Source: Tannerella sp.
GTDB taxonomy: Bacteria > Bacteroidota > Bacteroidia > Bacteroidales > Tannerellaceae
DNA length: 6,713 nucleotides
NCBI GenBank assembly: GCA_031277235.1
Contig: JAITMT010000379.1
Location: 1 to 6,713, forward strand
Reading direction: 5' to 3'
The position numbers were made by a program, and so were the translations under genes. Below, piece after piece: positions 1 through 5,120 of the stretch (within the stretch, counting starts at the first letter, position 1; each line of letters opens with the position of its first letter). The notes beneath the pieces were generated by a model. That model saw only the letters and a list, made by a program, of their open reading frames with translations, ran no database searches and was not told the origin of the DNA.

Positions 1-786
1 GCAGCCTATAAGATATGCAACCGCAACCCGTTAGGCTCGGCTGCCGGCTACGGCTCCTCATTCCCGTTAGACCGCTCGCTCACAACCGAATTGCTTGGTT
101 TCGACTCGATGAACTACAACGTCGTCTACGCACAGATGGGACGCGGCAAGATGGAGCGCACCGTGGCTTTTGCGCTGTCCGGGATAGCCGCAACCCTCTC
201 GAAATTAGCGATGGACGCATGCCTCTACAACAGCCAGAACTTCGGATTCATCAAGCTGCCGGACGAATATGTGACCGGCTCCAGCATCATGCCCCACAAA
301 AAGAACCCCGACGTATTCGAGCTGACACGCGCCAAATGCAACAAGATACAAGGCTTGCCACAGCAAATCATGCTGATTACCAACAATCTCCCTTCCGGCT
401 ATTTCCGCGACATGCAAATCATCAAGGAACTCTTTCTGCCTGTTTTTGAGGAGATGCAGGATTGTATAAATATGGTTTCGCAGATGATGCAACACGTTGA
501 GATCAATCACGATATCCTTGACGACCCCAAATATTCTCTGCTTTTCAGCGTTGAAGAAGTCAACCGGCTCGTGCTTTCGGGAGTGCCTTTCCGCGACGCT
601 TACAGACAGGTCGGCCTTGATATCGAAGCAGGCCGCTTTCACCCCGACAAAACCGTCCGGCATACGCACGAAGGCAGCATCGGAAACCTGTGCAATGACG
701 AAATTCTGCGTTTGAAAGAGCAAATCATCTCCGGATTCGCCTTTGAAAAAATAAATCGGGCGGAAGAAGCGTTATTAAGCAAATGA
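1..786 (+). CDS. argH: Argininosuccinate lyase, C-terminal part (5' end outside window)
   Basis: This enzyme splits argininosuccinate into arginine and fumarate, the last step of arginine biosynthesis, in the cytoplasm. The frame is open from base 1 and runs 261 codons to TGA at 784-786. Family members are roughly 450 residues, so about 185 N-terminal residues lie upstream. The fumarase/aspartase superfamily signature GSSIMPHKKNPD is at bases 277-312; its second serine (283-285) is the expected catalytic base on the mobile loop. Upstream, NPLGSAAGYGSSFPLDR near the window start is also typical of ArgH. The C-terminal FSVEEVNRLV...PFRDAYRQVG region is the usual tail domain. The stop overlaps the next gene's start as ATGA, suggesting translational coupling. 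Domain and motifs are seen directly; function is from family knowledge. No frameshift or missing key residue is visible. Confidence 0.96.
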   Translation, partial: AAYKICNRNPLGSAAGYGSSFPLDRSLTTELLGFDSMNYNVVYAQMGRGKMERTVAFALSGIAATLSKLAMDACLYNSQNFGFIKLPDEYVTGSSIMPHKKNPDVFELTRAKCNKIQGLPQQIMLITNNLPSGYFRDMQIIKELFLPVFEEMQDCINMVSQMMQHVEINHDILDDPKYSLLFSVEEVNRLVLSGVPFRDAYRQVGLDIEAGRFHPDKTVRHTHEGSIGNLCNDEILRLKEQIISGFAFEKINRAEEALLSK

Positions 787-1253
787 ACAGTCCGATGAAA
801 CGATTTATATGTTGTCTCTTGTTTTTCGCCGTGATTGCGTGCGAAAAATTCCCCGTCAATCCCGTCGAAGGAAGGGTTTTCCTGCGATTGGACCTCCTAT
901 ACAGGGACAAGGACCTGCGTGGAATCGGCGGATACCGAACGTATCTCTACTCCAATCCCGGAGTGGATTTCAACCCGCAACAAAATGAAAGCCTGGGCTT
1001 AGGCGGATTATTGGTGGTGCACACCGCCATGGATACATTCAGCGCTTTCGACCTGGCATGTCCCAACGAAACGACACCGAGCAGAAACGTCGTTGTAGAC
1101 GTTGTCGATGACGGCATGAACGCCCACTGCTCCAAATGCGGCACCACCTATCAGATCATCGACGGCACCGGCCTCGCCATAGAAGGCAAAAAACACGGCC
1201 TCCGAAGCTACAATATCACGGTCAGCGGCAACTCAGGAGTGGTGACGAACTGA
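783..1253 (+). CDS. Small lipoprotein with Rieske-like C-terminal domain
   Basis: The 156-residue product has a lipoprotein signal peptide: a basic start (MKR), a hydrophobic stretch and lipobox V-I-A-C with the lipidated cysteine at residue 20, so it should be membrane anchored facing the periplasm or surface. Residues about 75-147 resemble a Rieske domain: CPN at 93-95, then CSKCGTTY at 116-123 followed by a G-rich segment and LRSYNITV. A true Rieske [2Fe-2S] site needs C-x-H and C-x2-H; here the histidines are replaced by Asn95 and Cys119, so Rieske chemistry is doubtful. The remaining Cys93/Cys116/Cys119 (with His115) could bind another metal. The start at 783 overlaps the argH stop by 4 bp; ATG at 795 would give a more compact signal peptide and is an alternative. 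Role unknown; the link to arginine synthesis is only positional. Confidence 0.8.
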   Translation: MNSPMKRFICCLLFFAVIACEKFPVNPVEGRVFLRLDLLYRDKDLRGIGGYRTYLYSNPGVDFNPQQNESLGLGGLLVVHTAMDTFSAFDLACPNETTPSRNVVVDVVDDGMNAHCSKCGTTYQIIDGTGLAIEGKKHGLRSYNITVSGNSGVVTN

Positions 1254-1258
1254 CGAAG

Positions 1259-1291
1259 GGTTCAAGGTTCAAGGTTCAAAGTTCAAGGTTC
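1259..1291 (+). repeat. GGTTCAA heptamer tandem array
   Basis: Three perfect GGTTCAA units, one AGTTCAA unit and a partial GGTTC follow each other directly, about 4.7 copies, starting 6 bp after the lipoprotein stop codon. It is non-coding in context. Similar short AAGGTTCAA-type arrays occur between genes in Bacteroidota (general recollection, not searched). Confidence 0.8.
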
Positions 1292-1297
1292 CGCCCC

Positions 1298-1327
1298 CGT
1301 CATTGCGGACTTGATCCGCAATCTCCT
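1298..1327. repeat. REP-like intergenic palindrome
   Basis: Perfect 8-bp arms ATTGCGGA (1302-1309) and TCCGCAAT (1315-1322) enclose a 5-base loop, CTTGA. The whole resembles a palindromic repeat scattered between genes of many bacterial genomes, of the form GTCATTGCGGACTTGATCC. There is no T-run after the second arm, so it is not a canonical terminator, though the hairpin could protect or end the argH-operon transcript. Family membership is from memory; copy number in this genome is unknown. Confidence 0.65.
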
Positions 1328-1369
1328 GTAGCAAAATATTCAATCACATAAAAATTTCCCATCATAATG

Positions 1370-1401
1370 TTTGCAATTATGAACAATTATCACTACTTTT
1401 G
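1370..1401 (+). promoter_or_regulatory. Bacteroidota-type promoter for the XRE regulator
   Basis: A TTTG -33 element (1370-1373) is followed after 20 bp by TACTTTTG (1394-1401), an exact match to the TAnnTTTG -7 consensus with ideal spacing. Transcription would begin about 15 bp before the regulator's ATG at 1425, giving a very short leader. Confidence 0.75.
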
Positions 1402-1408
1402 CGCAAAA
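1397..1408. promoter_or_regulatory. Candidate operator palindrome TTTTGCGCAAAA
   Basis: A perfect 12-bp palindrome overlaps the -7 element and the predicted transcription start of the XRE gene, where a dimeric helix-turn-helix protein would block RNA polymerase. A second, wider inverted repeat surrounds the promoter: ATAATGTT (1364-1371) and AACATTAT (1414-1421). CAATTAT also occurs twice, at 1374-1380 and 1384-1390. Autorepression by the downstream XRE protein is inferred from position and from how HipB-type regulators work; no binding evidence is in the sequence. Confidence 0.45.
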
Positions 1409-1424
1409 TTTTGAACATTATAAA

Positions 1425-1727
1425 ATGAAACGTCCCTTACTTCCCAGTCAACAAAGAACGATGGCTGCATTCGGAGAAAACATCAAGCTGGCCAGATTGC
1501 GCAGGGATTTGTCGTCGGAGCAAGTAGCCGAGCGCGCCGCCATATCACGTAACACGCTGATTAAAATAGAGAAAGGCGACGAAGGTGTCGCTATCGGCTT
1601 CTATTTCAGGGCACTTGCCATTTTGGGACTTGACAAAGACCTGCTGCTCGTAGCCAAAGATGATGTGTTGGGACGCCTGTTGCAGGATGCAAAACTGACC
1701 GTAAAAGAAAGAGCATCAAAAAAGTAG
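1425..1727 (+). CDS. XRE-family HTH regulator, HipB-like antitoxin
   Basis: The 100-residue protein carries one helix-turn-helix domain at about residues 14-72: FGENIKLARLRRDLSSEQVAERAAISRNTLIKIEKG is the classical XRE pattern, with the recognition helix around SRNTLIKIE. The tail is rich in lysine and arginine (VKERASKK). It would bind DNA as a dimer and, in the HipB family, neutralise and co-repress with a HipA kinase toxin. The next gene starts 3 bp after the stop and encodes only the beginning of a HipA-like protein, so the operon looks like a HipBA locus whose toxin is lost. It has its own promoter with an operator-like palindrome. The regulator frame itself is intact. It may persist as an orphan repressor; that is inference. 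Confidence 0.87.
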   Translation: MKRPLLPSQQRTMAAFGENIKLARLRRDLSSEQVAERAAISRNTLIKIEKGDEGVAIGFYFRALAILGLDKDLLLVAKDDVLGRLLQDAKLTVKERASKK

Positions 1728-1730
1728 CGT

Positions 1731-1880
1731 ATGGCACAACAGACAGACATCTATGTTTATATGGATTGGAACACGTCCGACAAACCTGTCTTGACAGGCG
1801 TTTTGCGTCATGAATTAATCAGAGGAAAAGACGTGTTCTCGTTCGAAAACGACCCTGCATGGTTGAAAAAATCAACATAA
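1731..1880 (+). pseudogene. Truncated HipA-like toxin, N-terminal 49 codons
   Basis: ATG at 1731 opens a 49-codon frame ending in TAA at 1878-1880. Residues such as IYVYMDWNTSDKPVLTGVL, then RGKDVFSFENDPAWL, match the N-terminal subdomain of HipA-family serine/threonine kinases, where 'y.DW....LvG.L.......G.e.FSFeYd..WL' is usual. A full HipA is about 400 residues or more; the kinase core with its ATP-binding and catalytic residues is absent. The match stops just after DPAWL, where HipA proteins would continue. It is therefore a remnant that cannot be an active kinase. The spacing to the XRE gene is the tight arrangement expected of a hipBA operon. The cause is probably a deletion joining it to unrelated downstream sequence. 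Confidence 0.72.
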
Positions 1881-2021
1881 CGTCCTGTCCTGGCCGGTGT
1901 CGCCATGTTGCTGATGCTGACCGTATTTGTCGGGACAATCAGAAAATGGGTCAGGCTGATCAATGTGAGAAATGATGACGGGCATGTTTTTTTACAGCGA
2001 TTTGAAATGATAAAAAAATGA
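1881..2021 (+). pseudogene. Remnant of a membrane protein C-terminus
   Basis: Immediately after the TAA of the HipA stub, the same frame stays open for 46 codons to TGA at 2019-2021. It starts with a hydrophobic segment, VLAGVAMLLMLTVFVGTI, then a positive patch RKWVRLINVR and a polar tail. A helix followed by basic residues looks like the last transmembrane segment and cytoplasmic tail of an integral membrane transporter. I cannot assign the family with confidence; carbon-starvation CstA-type proteins were considered, but only on general appearance. It has no upstream promoter of its own. An internal ATG at 1905 could start a 38-residue peptide, but a gene remnant is more likely. Confidence 0.4.
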
Positions 2022-2065
2022 ACGTCCCCATTTGTCTAAAAAACTAAATTTGAAAGGCATTAAAA

Positions 2066-2097
2066 TTTGGCGAATCATAAAGAATACCGTATATTTG
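2066..2097 (+). promoter_or_regulatory. Bacteroidota-type promoter for the AbrB-like gene
   Basis: TTTG at 2066-2069, 20 bp of spacing, and TATATTTG at 2090-2097 exactly match the -33/-7 consensus. The -7 element lies 21 bp before the ATG at 2119. The promoter probably drives both the small gene and the overlapping downstream gene. Confidence 0.75.
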
Positions 2098-2118
2098 CAG
2101 TCTAAAAATTGAATATAT

Positions 2119-2358
2119 ATGAGAGCGATCGAATTCAAATCGAAAATCAAGGACAACAAAATATTGATCCCCCGCAGTGTGCGTCAGGAATTGGCTGCCG
2201 AACAGGACAAAAATGTGCGCATAGTTGTTTTTGTGAAAGATAGCGATGTTTATGACGAAAAGGCGTATCGCCAAATGACGAAATCGCAATTTCTGAAAGG
2301 ATACGCCGATTCGGACAGTATTTATGACAGTCAAAAAACAATACATACCGGACATTGA
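2119..2358 (+). CDS. AbrB-like small protein, probable antitoxin-type regulator
   Basis: The 79-residue protein begins MRAIEFKSKIKDNKILIPRS, a beta-strand pattern (strand, turn, 'I.IP..v') typical of swapped-hairpin AbrB/MazE-like DNA-binding domains. A central VRIVVFVKD strand and an acidic C-terminal part (YDEKAYRQMTKSQFLKGYADSDSIYD) follow. Such proteins are commonly antitoxins whose flexible C-terminus binds a toxin encoded just downstream. Here no toxin follows: the last 35 bp overlap an unrelated enzyme-like gene. The final residues (SQKTIHTGH) are encoded in this overlap and look like an extension past the motif FLKGYADSDSIYD. It has its own strong promoter. The antitoxin role is inferred from family resemblance; a simple autoregulator is also possible. 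Confidence 0.68.
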   Translation: MRAIEFKSKIKDNKILIPRSVRQELAAEQDKNVRIVVFVKDSDVYDEKAYRQMTKSQFLKGYADSDSIYDSQKTIHTGH

Positions 2359-3166
2359 AACGATCCTGTCGCACAGACACGATTTTGGAGATGATTATTG
2401 GACTACGCCGGACAGGCGTTTGCTTAAAGGATCCCCTTTTTCCGCGTATAACAGCGCTCTCATGCTCATGGAATTGGGTATGGAACCATCTGAACCTGTT
2501 TTGAAGGAGGTCGCCGATTTATTTTTTAGCGTATGGAAAGACGACGGGCGTTTTCAGCTTTATCCCAAAAGTAGCATTTTCCCGTGTCAGACCGCCAACG
2601 CCGCCTATCTGTTCTGCCGTATGGGTTATCAGTCTGATGATCGCCTGCAAAAGACATTGCAACATTTACTTGATACACAGTATGTTGATGGCGGATGGCG
2701 ATGCGAAAAATTCTCCTACGGGCGCGGCCCGGAAACGGAATATTCCAATCCAATGCCGACACTTACTGTCCTGAACGCCTTCCGCTTCACCGACTGCCTC
2801 AATCGCGAACCGGCGCTTGAACAGGCAGTCGATTTTCTGCTGGAACACTGGATTATCAGAAAGCCCATCGGACCCTGTCATTACGGAATGGGAACGCTTT
2901 TCATGCAGGTGGAATACCCGTTCGGGAACTACAATCTGTTTCAGTATGTGTATGTTCTATCGTTTTATAACAGGGCGAAAGAAGACAAACGGTTTCTTGA
3001 AGCATTGGATGCGTTGCGTTCAAAACTTGTCGACGGCCACATCATCGTGGAACGCGTCGTGCCCAAACTCGCCAAACTTGAATTTTGCAGAAAAGGAACG
3101 CCAAGCGAACTTGCTACATTACGCTATCGGGAAATACTGGCAAATCTTGGAAGAAATATTGCATAA
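2324..3166 (+). CDS. Prenyltransferase/terpenoid-cyclase-fold protein of unknown function
   Basis: The 280-residue protein shows helical repeats of the alpha/alpha-toroid fold seen in squalene cyclases and protein prenyltransferases. VWKDDGRFQLYP (70-81) and TQYVDGGW (118-125) resemble QW-type repeat motifs. Other notable segments are PCQTANAAYLFCRMGY (87-102) and GPCHYGMGTLFMQVEYP near 183-199. Cysteines 88, 98, 127 and the CHYG cysteine could bind metal, but this is not shown. It lacks a signal peptide and is much shorter than real squalene cyclases (600 or more residues), so terpene cyclisation should not be assumed. The ATG at 2324 is the only reasonable start: the frame is open upstream only to a TGA at 2294 and the next Met is residue 47. 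It overlaps the AbrB-like gene by 35 bp, so the two are probably co-transcribed and coupled. Confidence 0.78.
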   Translation: MTVKKQYIPDIETILSHRHDFGDDYWTTPDRRLLKGSPFSAYNSALMLMELGMEPSEPVLKEVADLFFSVWKDDGRFQLYPKSSIFPCQTANAAYLFCRMGYQSDDRLQKTLQHLLDTQYVDGGWRCEKFSYGRGPETEYSNPMPTLTVLNAFRFTDCLNREPALEQAVDFLLEHWIIRKPIGPCHYGMGTLFMQVEYPFGNYNLFQYVYVLSFYNRAKEDKRFLEALDALRSKLVDGHIIVERVVPKLAKLEFCRKGTPSELATLRYREILANLGRNIA

Positions 3167-3188
3167 TTTCAAATAATCGGTACCTTTG
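3158..3188 (+). promoter_or_regulatory. Upstream tRNA promoter candidate (P1)
   Basis: ATTG (3158-3161), 19 bp, then TACCTTTG (3181-3188) fits the -33/-7 pattern with one -33 mismatch. The -33 part overlaps the last codons of the cyclase-fold gene. It shares 23 of 31 positions with the candidate promoter 72 bp downstream. Confidence 0.5.
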
Positions 3189-3229
3189 TATCTGTAATGT
3201 TGACAAAAGAAGTTTTTTTGTATTGCCCT

Positions 3230-3260
3230 ATTGCACAAATCAAATAAATCACTACCTTTG
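3230..3260 (+). promoter_or_regulatory. Proximal tRNA promoter candidate (P2)
   Basis: ATTG (3230-3233), 19 bp, and TACCTTTG (3253-3260) again match the Bacteroidota consensus. It would start a transcript of roughly 110 leader bases, running through a small hairpin (arms ACCGC 3263-3267 and GCGGT 3274-3278) and the octamer array before tRNA-Gly. Confidence 0.6.
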
Positions 3261-3304
3261 CCACCGCAAAACAGCGGTTTTTGCCTTACAACAATAATTG
3301 AATT

Positions 3305-3369
3305 ATTCTGTTACCCAGTTATTCAGATAATTCAGATAATCTGTTATTCAGTTATTCTGTTATTCAGTT
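3305..3369 (+). repeat. ATTCWGTT octamer tandem array in the tRNA leader
   Basis: Eight imperfect units follow directly: ATTCTGTT, ACCCAGTT, ATTCAGAT, AATTCAGAT, AATCTGTT, ATTCAGTT, ATTCTGTT, ATTCAGTT. CAG and CTG versions interleave, and CAGATAATCTG (3334-3344) forms a small palindrome. The array ends 9 bp before tRNA-Gly, inside the presumed precursor leader. It is too short and irregular for CRISPR; replication slippage is the likely origin. Confidence 0.75.
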
Positions 3370-3378
3370 ACTATTTTC

Positions 3379-3451
3379 GCGGAAGTAGCTCAGTTGGTAG
3401 AGCATAACCTTGCCAAGGTTAGGGTCGCGGGTTCGAGTCCCGTCTTCCGCT
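3379..3451 (+). tRNA. tRNA-Gly (anticodon GCC)
   Basis: The acceptor arms GCGGAAG (3379-3385) and CTTCCGC (3444-3450) pair perfectly, with discriminator T at 3451 as usual for bacterial tRNA-Gly. The D arm (AGCTCAGTTGGTAGAGC) and T arm (GTTCGAGTC loop) are canonical. The anticodon stem TAACC/GGTTA encloses loop TTGCCAA, giving anticodon GCC, which reads GGC and GGU. The CCA end is not encoded, so it must be added by nucleotidyltransferase. It lies 16 bp before tRNA-Leu and is probably co-transcribed with it. Confidence 0.96.
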
Positions 3452-3467
3452 CATCAGAAATCATGCC

Positions 3468-3551
3468 GCTCGGATGGTGGAATGGTAGACACGAAGGACT
3501 TAAAATCCTTTGGCTAATGCAGCTGTGCGGGTTCAAGTCCCGCTCCGAGTA
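3468..3551 (+). tRNA. tRNA-Leu (anticodon UAA)
   Basis: Acceptor arms GCTCGGA (3468-3474) and TCCGAGT (3544-3550) pair with a G-U first pair, discriminator A at 3551. The anticodon stem AAGGA/TCCTT holds loop CTTAAAA, so the anticodon is UAA (reads UUA and UUG). The long variable arm (TGGCTAATGCAGCTG region) marks a class II tRNA, consistent with leucine. The T arm GCGGGTTCAAGTCCCGC is perfect. CCA is not encoded. It converges on the propeller lipoprotein gene, whose stop is 32 bp away on the other strand; no clear terminator is seen between them. Confidence 0.95.
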
Positions 3552-3583
3552 CCGCATAAAAACAATTTCGTAATAAAACCGCT

Positions 3584-4756
3584 CTATATCTTTGGTTTTA
3601 TCAACATAATCACAGGATTATCTTCTTCATCCATTGTGGAGGCAATTTCTTTCAATTTACCTTTCAGTCTGCCTTTATTGTAATCATCAACAAGTTGATA
3701 GGCATCTAATCTCACCCACGTTACGATTTCGTCATTTACAAAACGGTCATTCATATCTACATGTCTTTTTGGTTCATAATCGTCGTTGTACGCAGCATAT
3801 TCATATATGGTTTTTTCCTGTTTGTCGTATACCAAATCGGTTCTCGGCAACCCTTTCATTGTTTCCCAATCAACTGTTTTTTTCATTGTTTCCATAAAGT
3901 AATACCTGTCCGATTGACAACTTAACCAAAGAAAAACCTCCGGCATCATGGATTGGATGGATGGAGTCCTTACAATCACCGGATCCATCTTATTTTTAGA
4001 CTGATATCTAAATATCGTATCGGAAGAAAGTTCGACGAGAAACAAGTCTCCCATATACTTTCTTATTTGAAAATAACCTCCTGCATTGGTGGAAATGGAC
4101 GCATTATTGGGTAGATATTTCACTACAACCTCCGTTTTCTTTTCGGTAAAATGAAATTCAATTTGTTTAGTACTTCCATCCTGCTTGGAAACAAACGCAA
4201 ATTGTTGCCTGCTCGGCATGCCATAGTCCGGAAAATTTCCATCAAAGCTAATTAAATTATTTTTATCAAAATCCACTATATTAAAATATATGGCACCTTC
4301 TTTATGTTTAAAACTTCGTTTAAAATTTCCATCCAAATCGTATACATAAATCTTTCTTGTATCGACATCGTTCACGAACAGCTCTTTGTTACTTTCATCA
4401 AAACGAATCGCTCCCGGATAAACATATTCCTCGCCTCCATGACCCTTTCGGTTTATCTTTTTCAAAGCTTTTCCGGTTTTTCTGTCAAAAATAAAAATAT
4501 CGCCATCCAGTCGATTCTTGACTACCATGATTTCTTTGCCAATATCCATTACAATACCCTGAGTCAGAAAGTCATCATTTGTTTCCAATACGATATATTC
4601 CACATCCGCAAAATCTTGAAGAATCAATTCCTTTTTAGGATAGCTTTTTGTGACATCAACTGTTATGAAATCTTCCGTCGATTGTCTTTCATTTTCACAT
4701 CCTGACAATATTGCCAACGATAAAAAGGATGCTAACAAAAAATTAATTGTTTTCAT
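3584..4756 (-). CDS. 6-bladed beta-propeller lipoprotein (DUF5128/DUF4934-like)
   Basis: The 390-residue product starts with a lipoprotein signal (MKTINFLLASFLSLAILSGC), lipobox LSGC and lipidated Cys20, so it is exported and membrane anchored. The segment VDVTKSYPKKELILQDF (33-49) followed by DVEYIVLET is the characteristic N-terminal strand of the Bacteroidota 6-bladed beta-propeller family. Repeats of the form 'g.i..iDv.g..vlvvkn...g.IfiFDr.tGkalkkInrkGhGgeEY' and 'keLfVnDvdtrkIyVYDldGnfkrsF' are NHL-like blades. The C-terminal KGKLKEIASTMDEEDNPVIMLIK is another family hallmark. Precise function and ligand are unknown for the family. The DNA is visibly richer in A+T than argH or cbpA. No clear consensus promoter was found upstream of 4756. 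A collapsed paralogue lies about 1.5 kb away in opposite orientation. Confidence 0.85.
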   Translation of the reverse strand: MKTINFLLASFLSLAILSGCENERQSTEDFITVDVTKSYPKKELILQDFADVEYIVLETNDDFLTQGIVMDIGKEIMVVKNRLDGDIFIFDRKTGKALKKINRKGHGGEEYVYPGAIRFDESNKELFVNDVDTRKIYVYDLDGNFKRSFKHKEGAIYFNIVDFDKNNLISFDGNFPDYGMPSRQQFAFVSKQDGSTKQIEFHFTEKKTEVVVKYLPNNASISTNAGGYFQIRKYMGDLFLVELSSDTIFRYQSKNKMDPVIVRTPSIQSMMPEVFLWLSCQSDRYYFMETMKKTVDWETMKGLPRTDLVYDKQEKTIYEYAAYNDDYEPKRHVDMNDRFVNDEIVTWVRLDAYQLVDDYNKGRLKGKLKEIASTMDEEDNPVIMLIKPKI

Positions 4757-4831
4757 ATTTTCGTTTTTTTTAAATACTTAACATTAAAATAAATATTATT
4801 TTTATAATATCGTTGACTTTTAATTATGAAA

Positions 4832-5110
4832 TCACATTATCCTTCCCCTCAACAACCGCAATTCCGCTTCCAACTCGCGCATGCGTTGCAGCAGATTATG
4901 GATCACGTCAATACCTTCGATATTGATGGACAGGTCGTAGTAGAGGCGCGTAAAAGTCTCGAGGTCGGGGAGTTGCTCTGTATGAATGTATTTCACCTGT
5001 TCGCGCACTATTGTCTGTATCAGTCCTTCCGCTTCGAGCAGGTCGATAAATTCGAGTTCGGCATCGGTGGAGCTTATAAAATCGGTCAAAAGTATCAATT
5101 CTTCGTTCAT
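4832..5110 (-). CDS. cbpM: CbpM-like chaperone modulator
   Basis: The 92-residue protein fits the CbpM family, MerR-related small proteins that bind the J domain of CbpA and restrain its co-chaperone and DNA-binding activity (known from E. coli). Visible features are an acidic N-terminal part (LILLTDFISSTDAELEFIDLLEAEGLI), the middle VREQVKYIHTEQLPDLETFTRLYYDLSINIEGIDVI, and a C-terminal coiled-coil-like helix (LLQRMRELEAELRLLRGRI). Length is close to the E. coli protein. The gene begins 10 bp after the cbpA stop on the same strand, so the two form an operon, the usual context for this family. It is expected to be cytoplasmic. Sequence similarity alone is modest; the position after cbpA supports the call. 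Confidence 0.82.
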   Translation of the reverse strand: MNEELILLTDFISSTDAELEFIDLLEAEGLIQTIVREQVKYIHTEQLPDLETFTRLYYDLSINIEGIDVIHNLLQRMRELEAELRLLRGRIM

Positions 5111-5120
5111 CGCGCATTAT

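Noticed and set aside
205..723. 172-codon open frame on the minus strand
   Set aside because: Lies entirely antisense to the well-supported argH; no recognisable domain. Treated as a shadow.
1298..1327. Palindrome as the end of an insertion sequence
   Set aside because: No transposase, no matching distant terminal repeat and no target duplication visible.
3263..3282. Hairpin ACCGC/GCGGT with a T-run, possible intrinsic terminator
   Set aside because: The stem is only 5 bp and it stands just after the tRNA promoter, upstream of the tRNAs it would cut off. It is more likely part of the leader.
3305..3369. Repeat array as a CRISPR
   Set aside because: Units are 8 bp with no spacers and no cas genes nearby.
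3379..3551. tRNA genes as an attachment site for an integrated element
   Set aside because: No integrase and no duplicated tRNA 3' end were seen in the window.
4304..4705. 133-codon open frame on the plus strand
   Set aside because: Antisense to the propeller lipoprotein in A+T-rich DNA; no motif or start signal.
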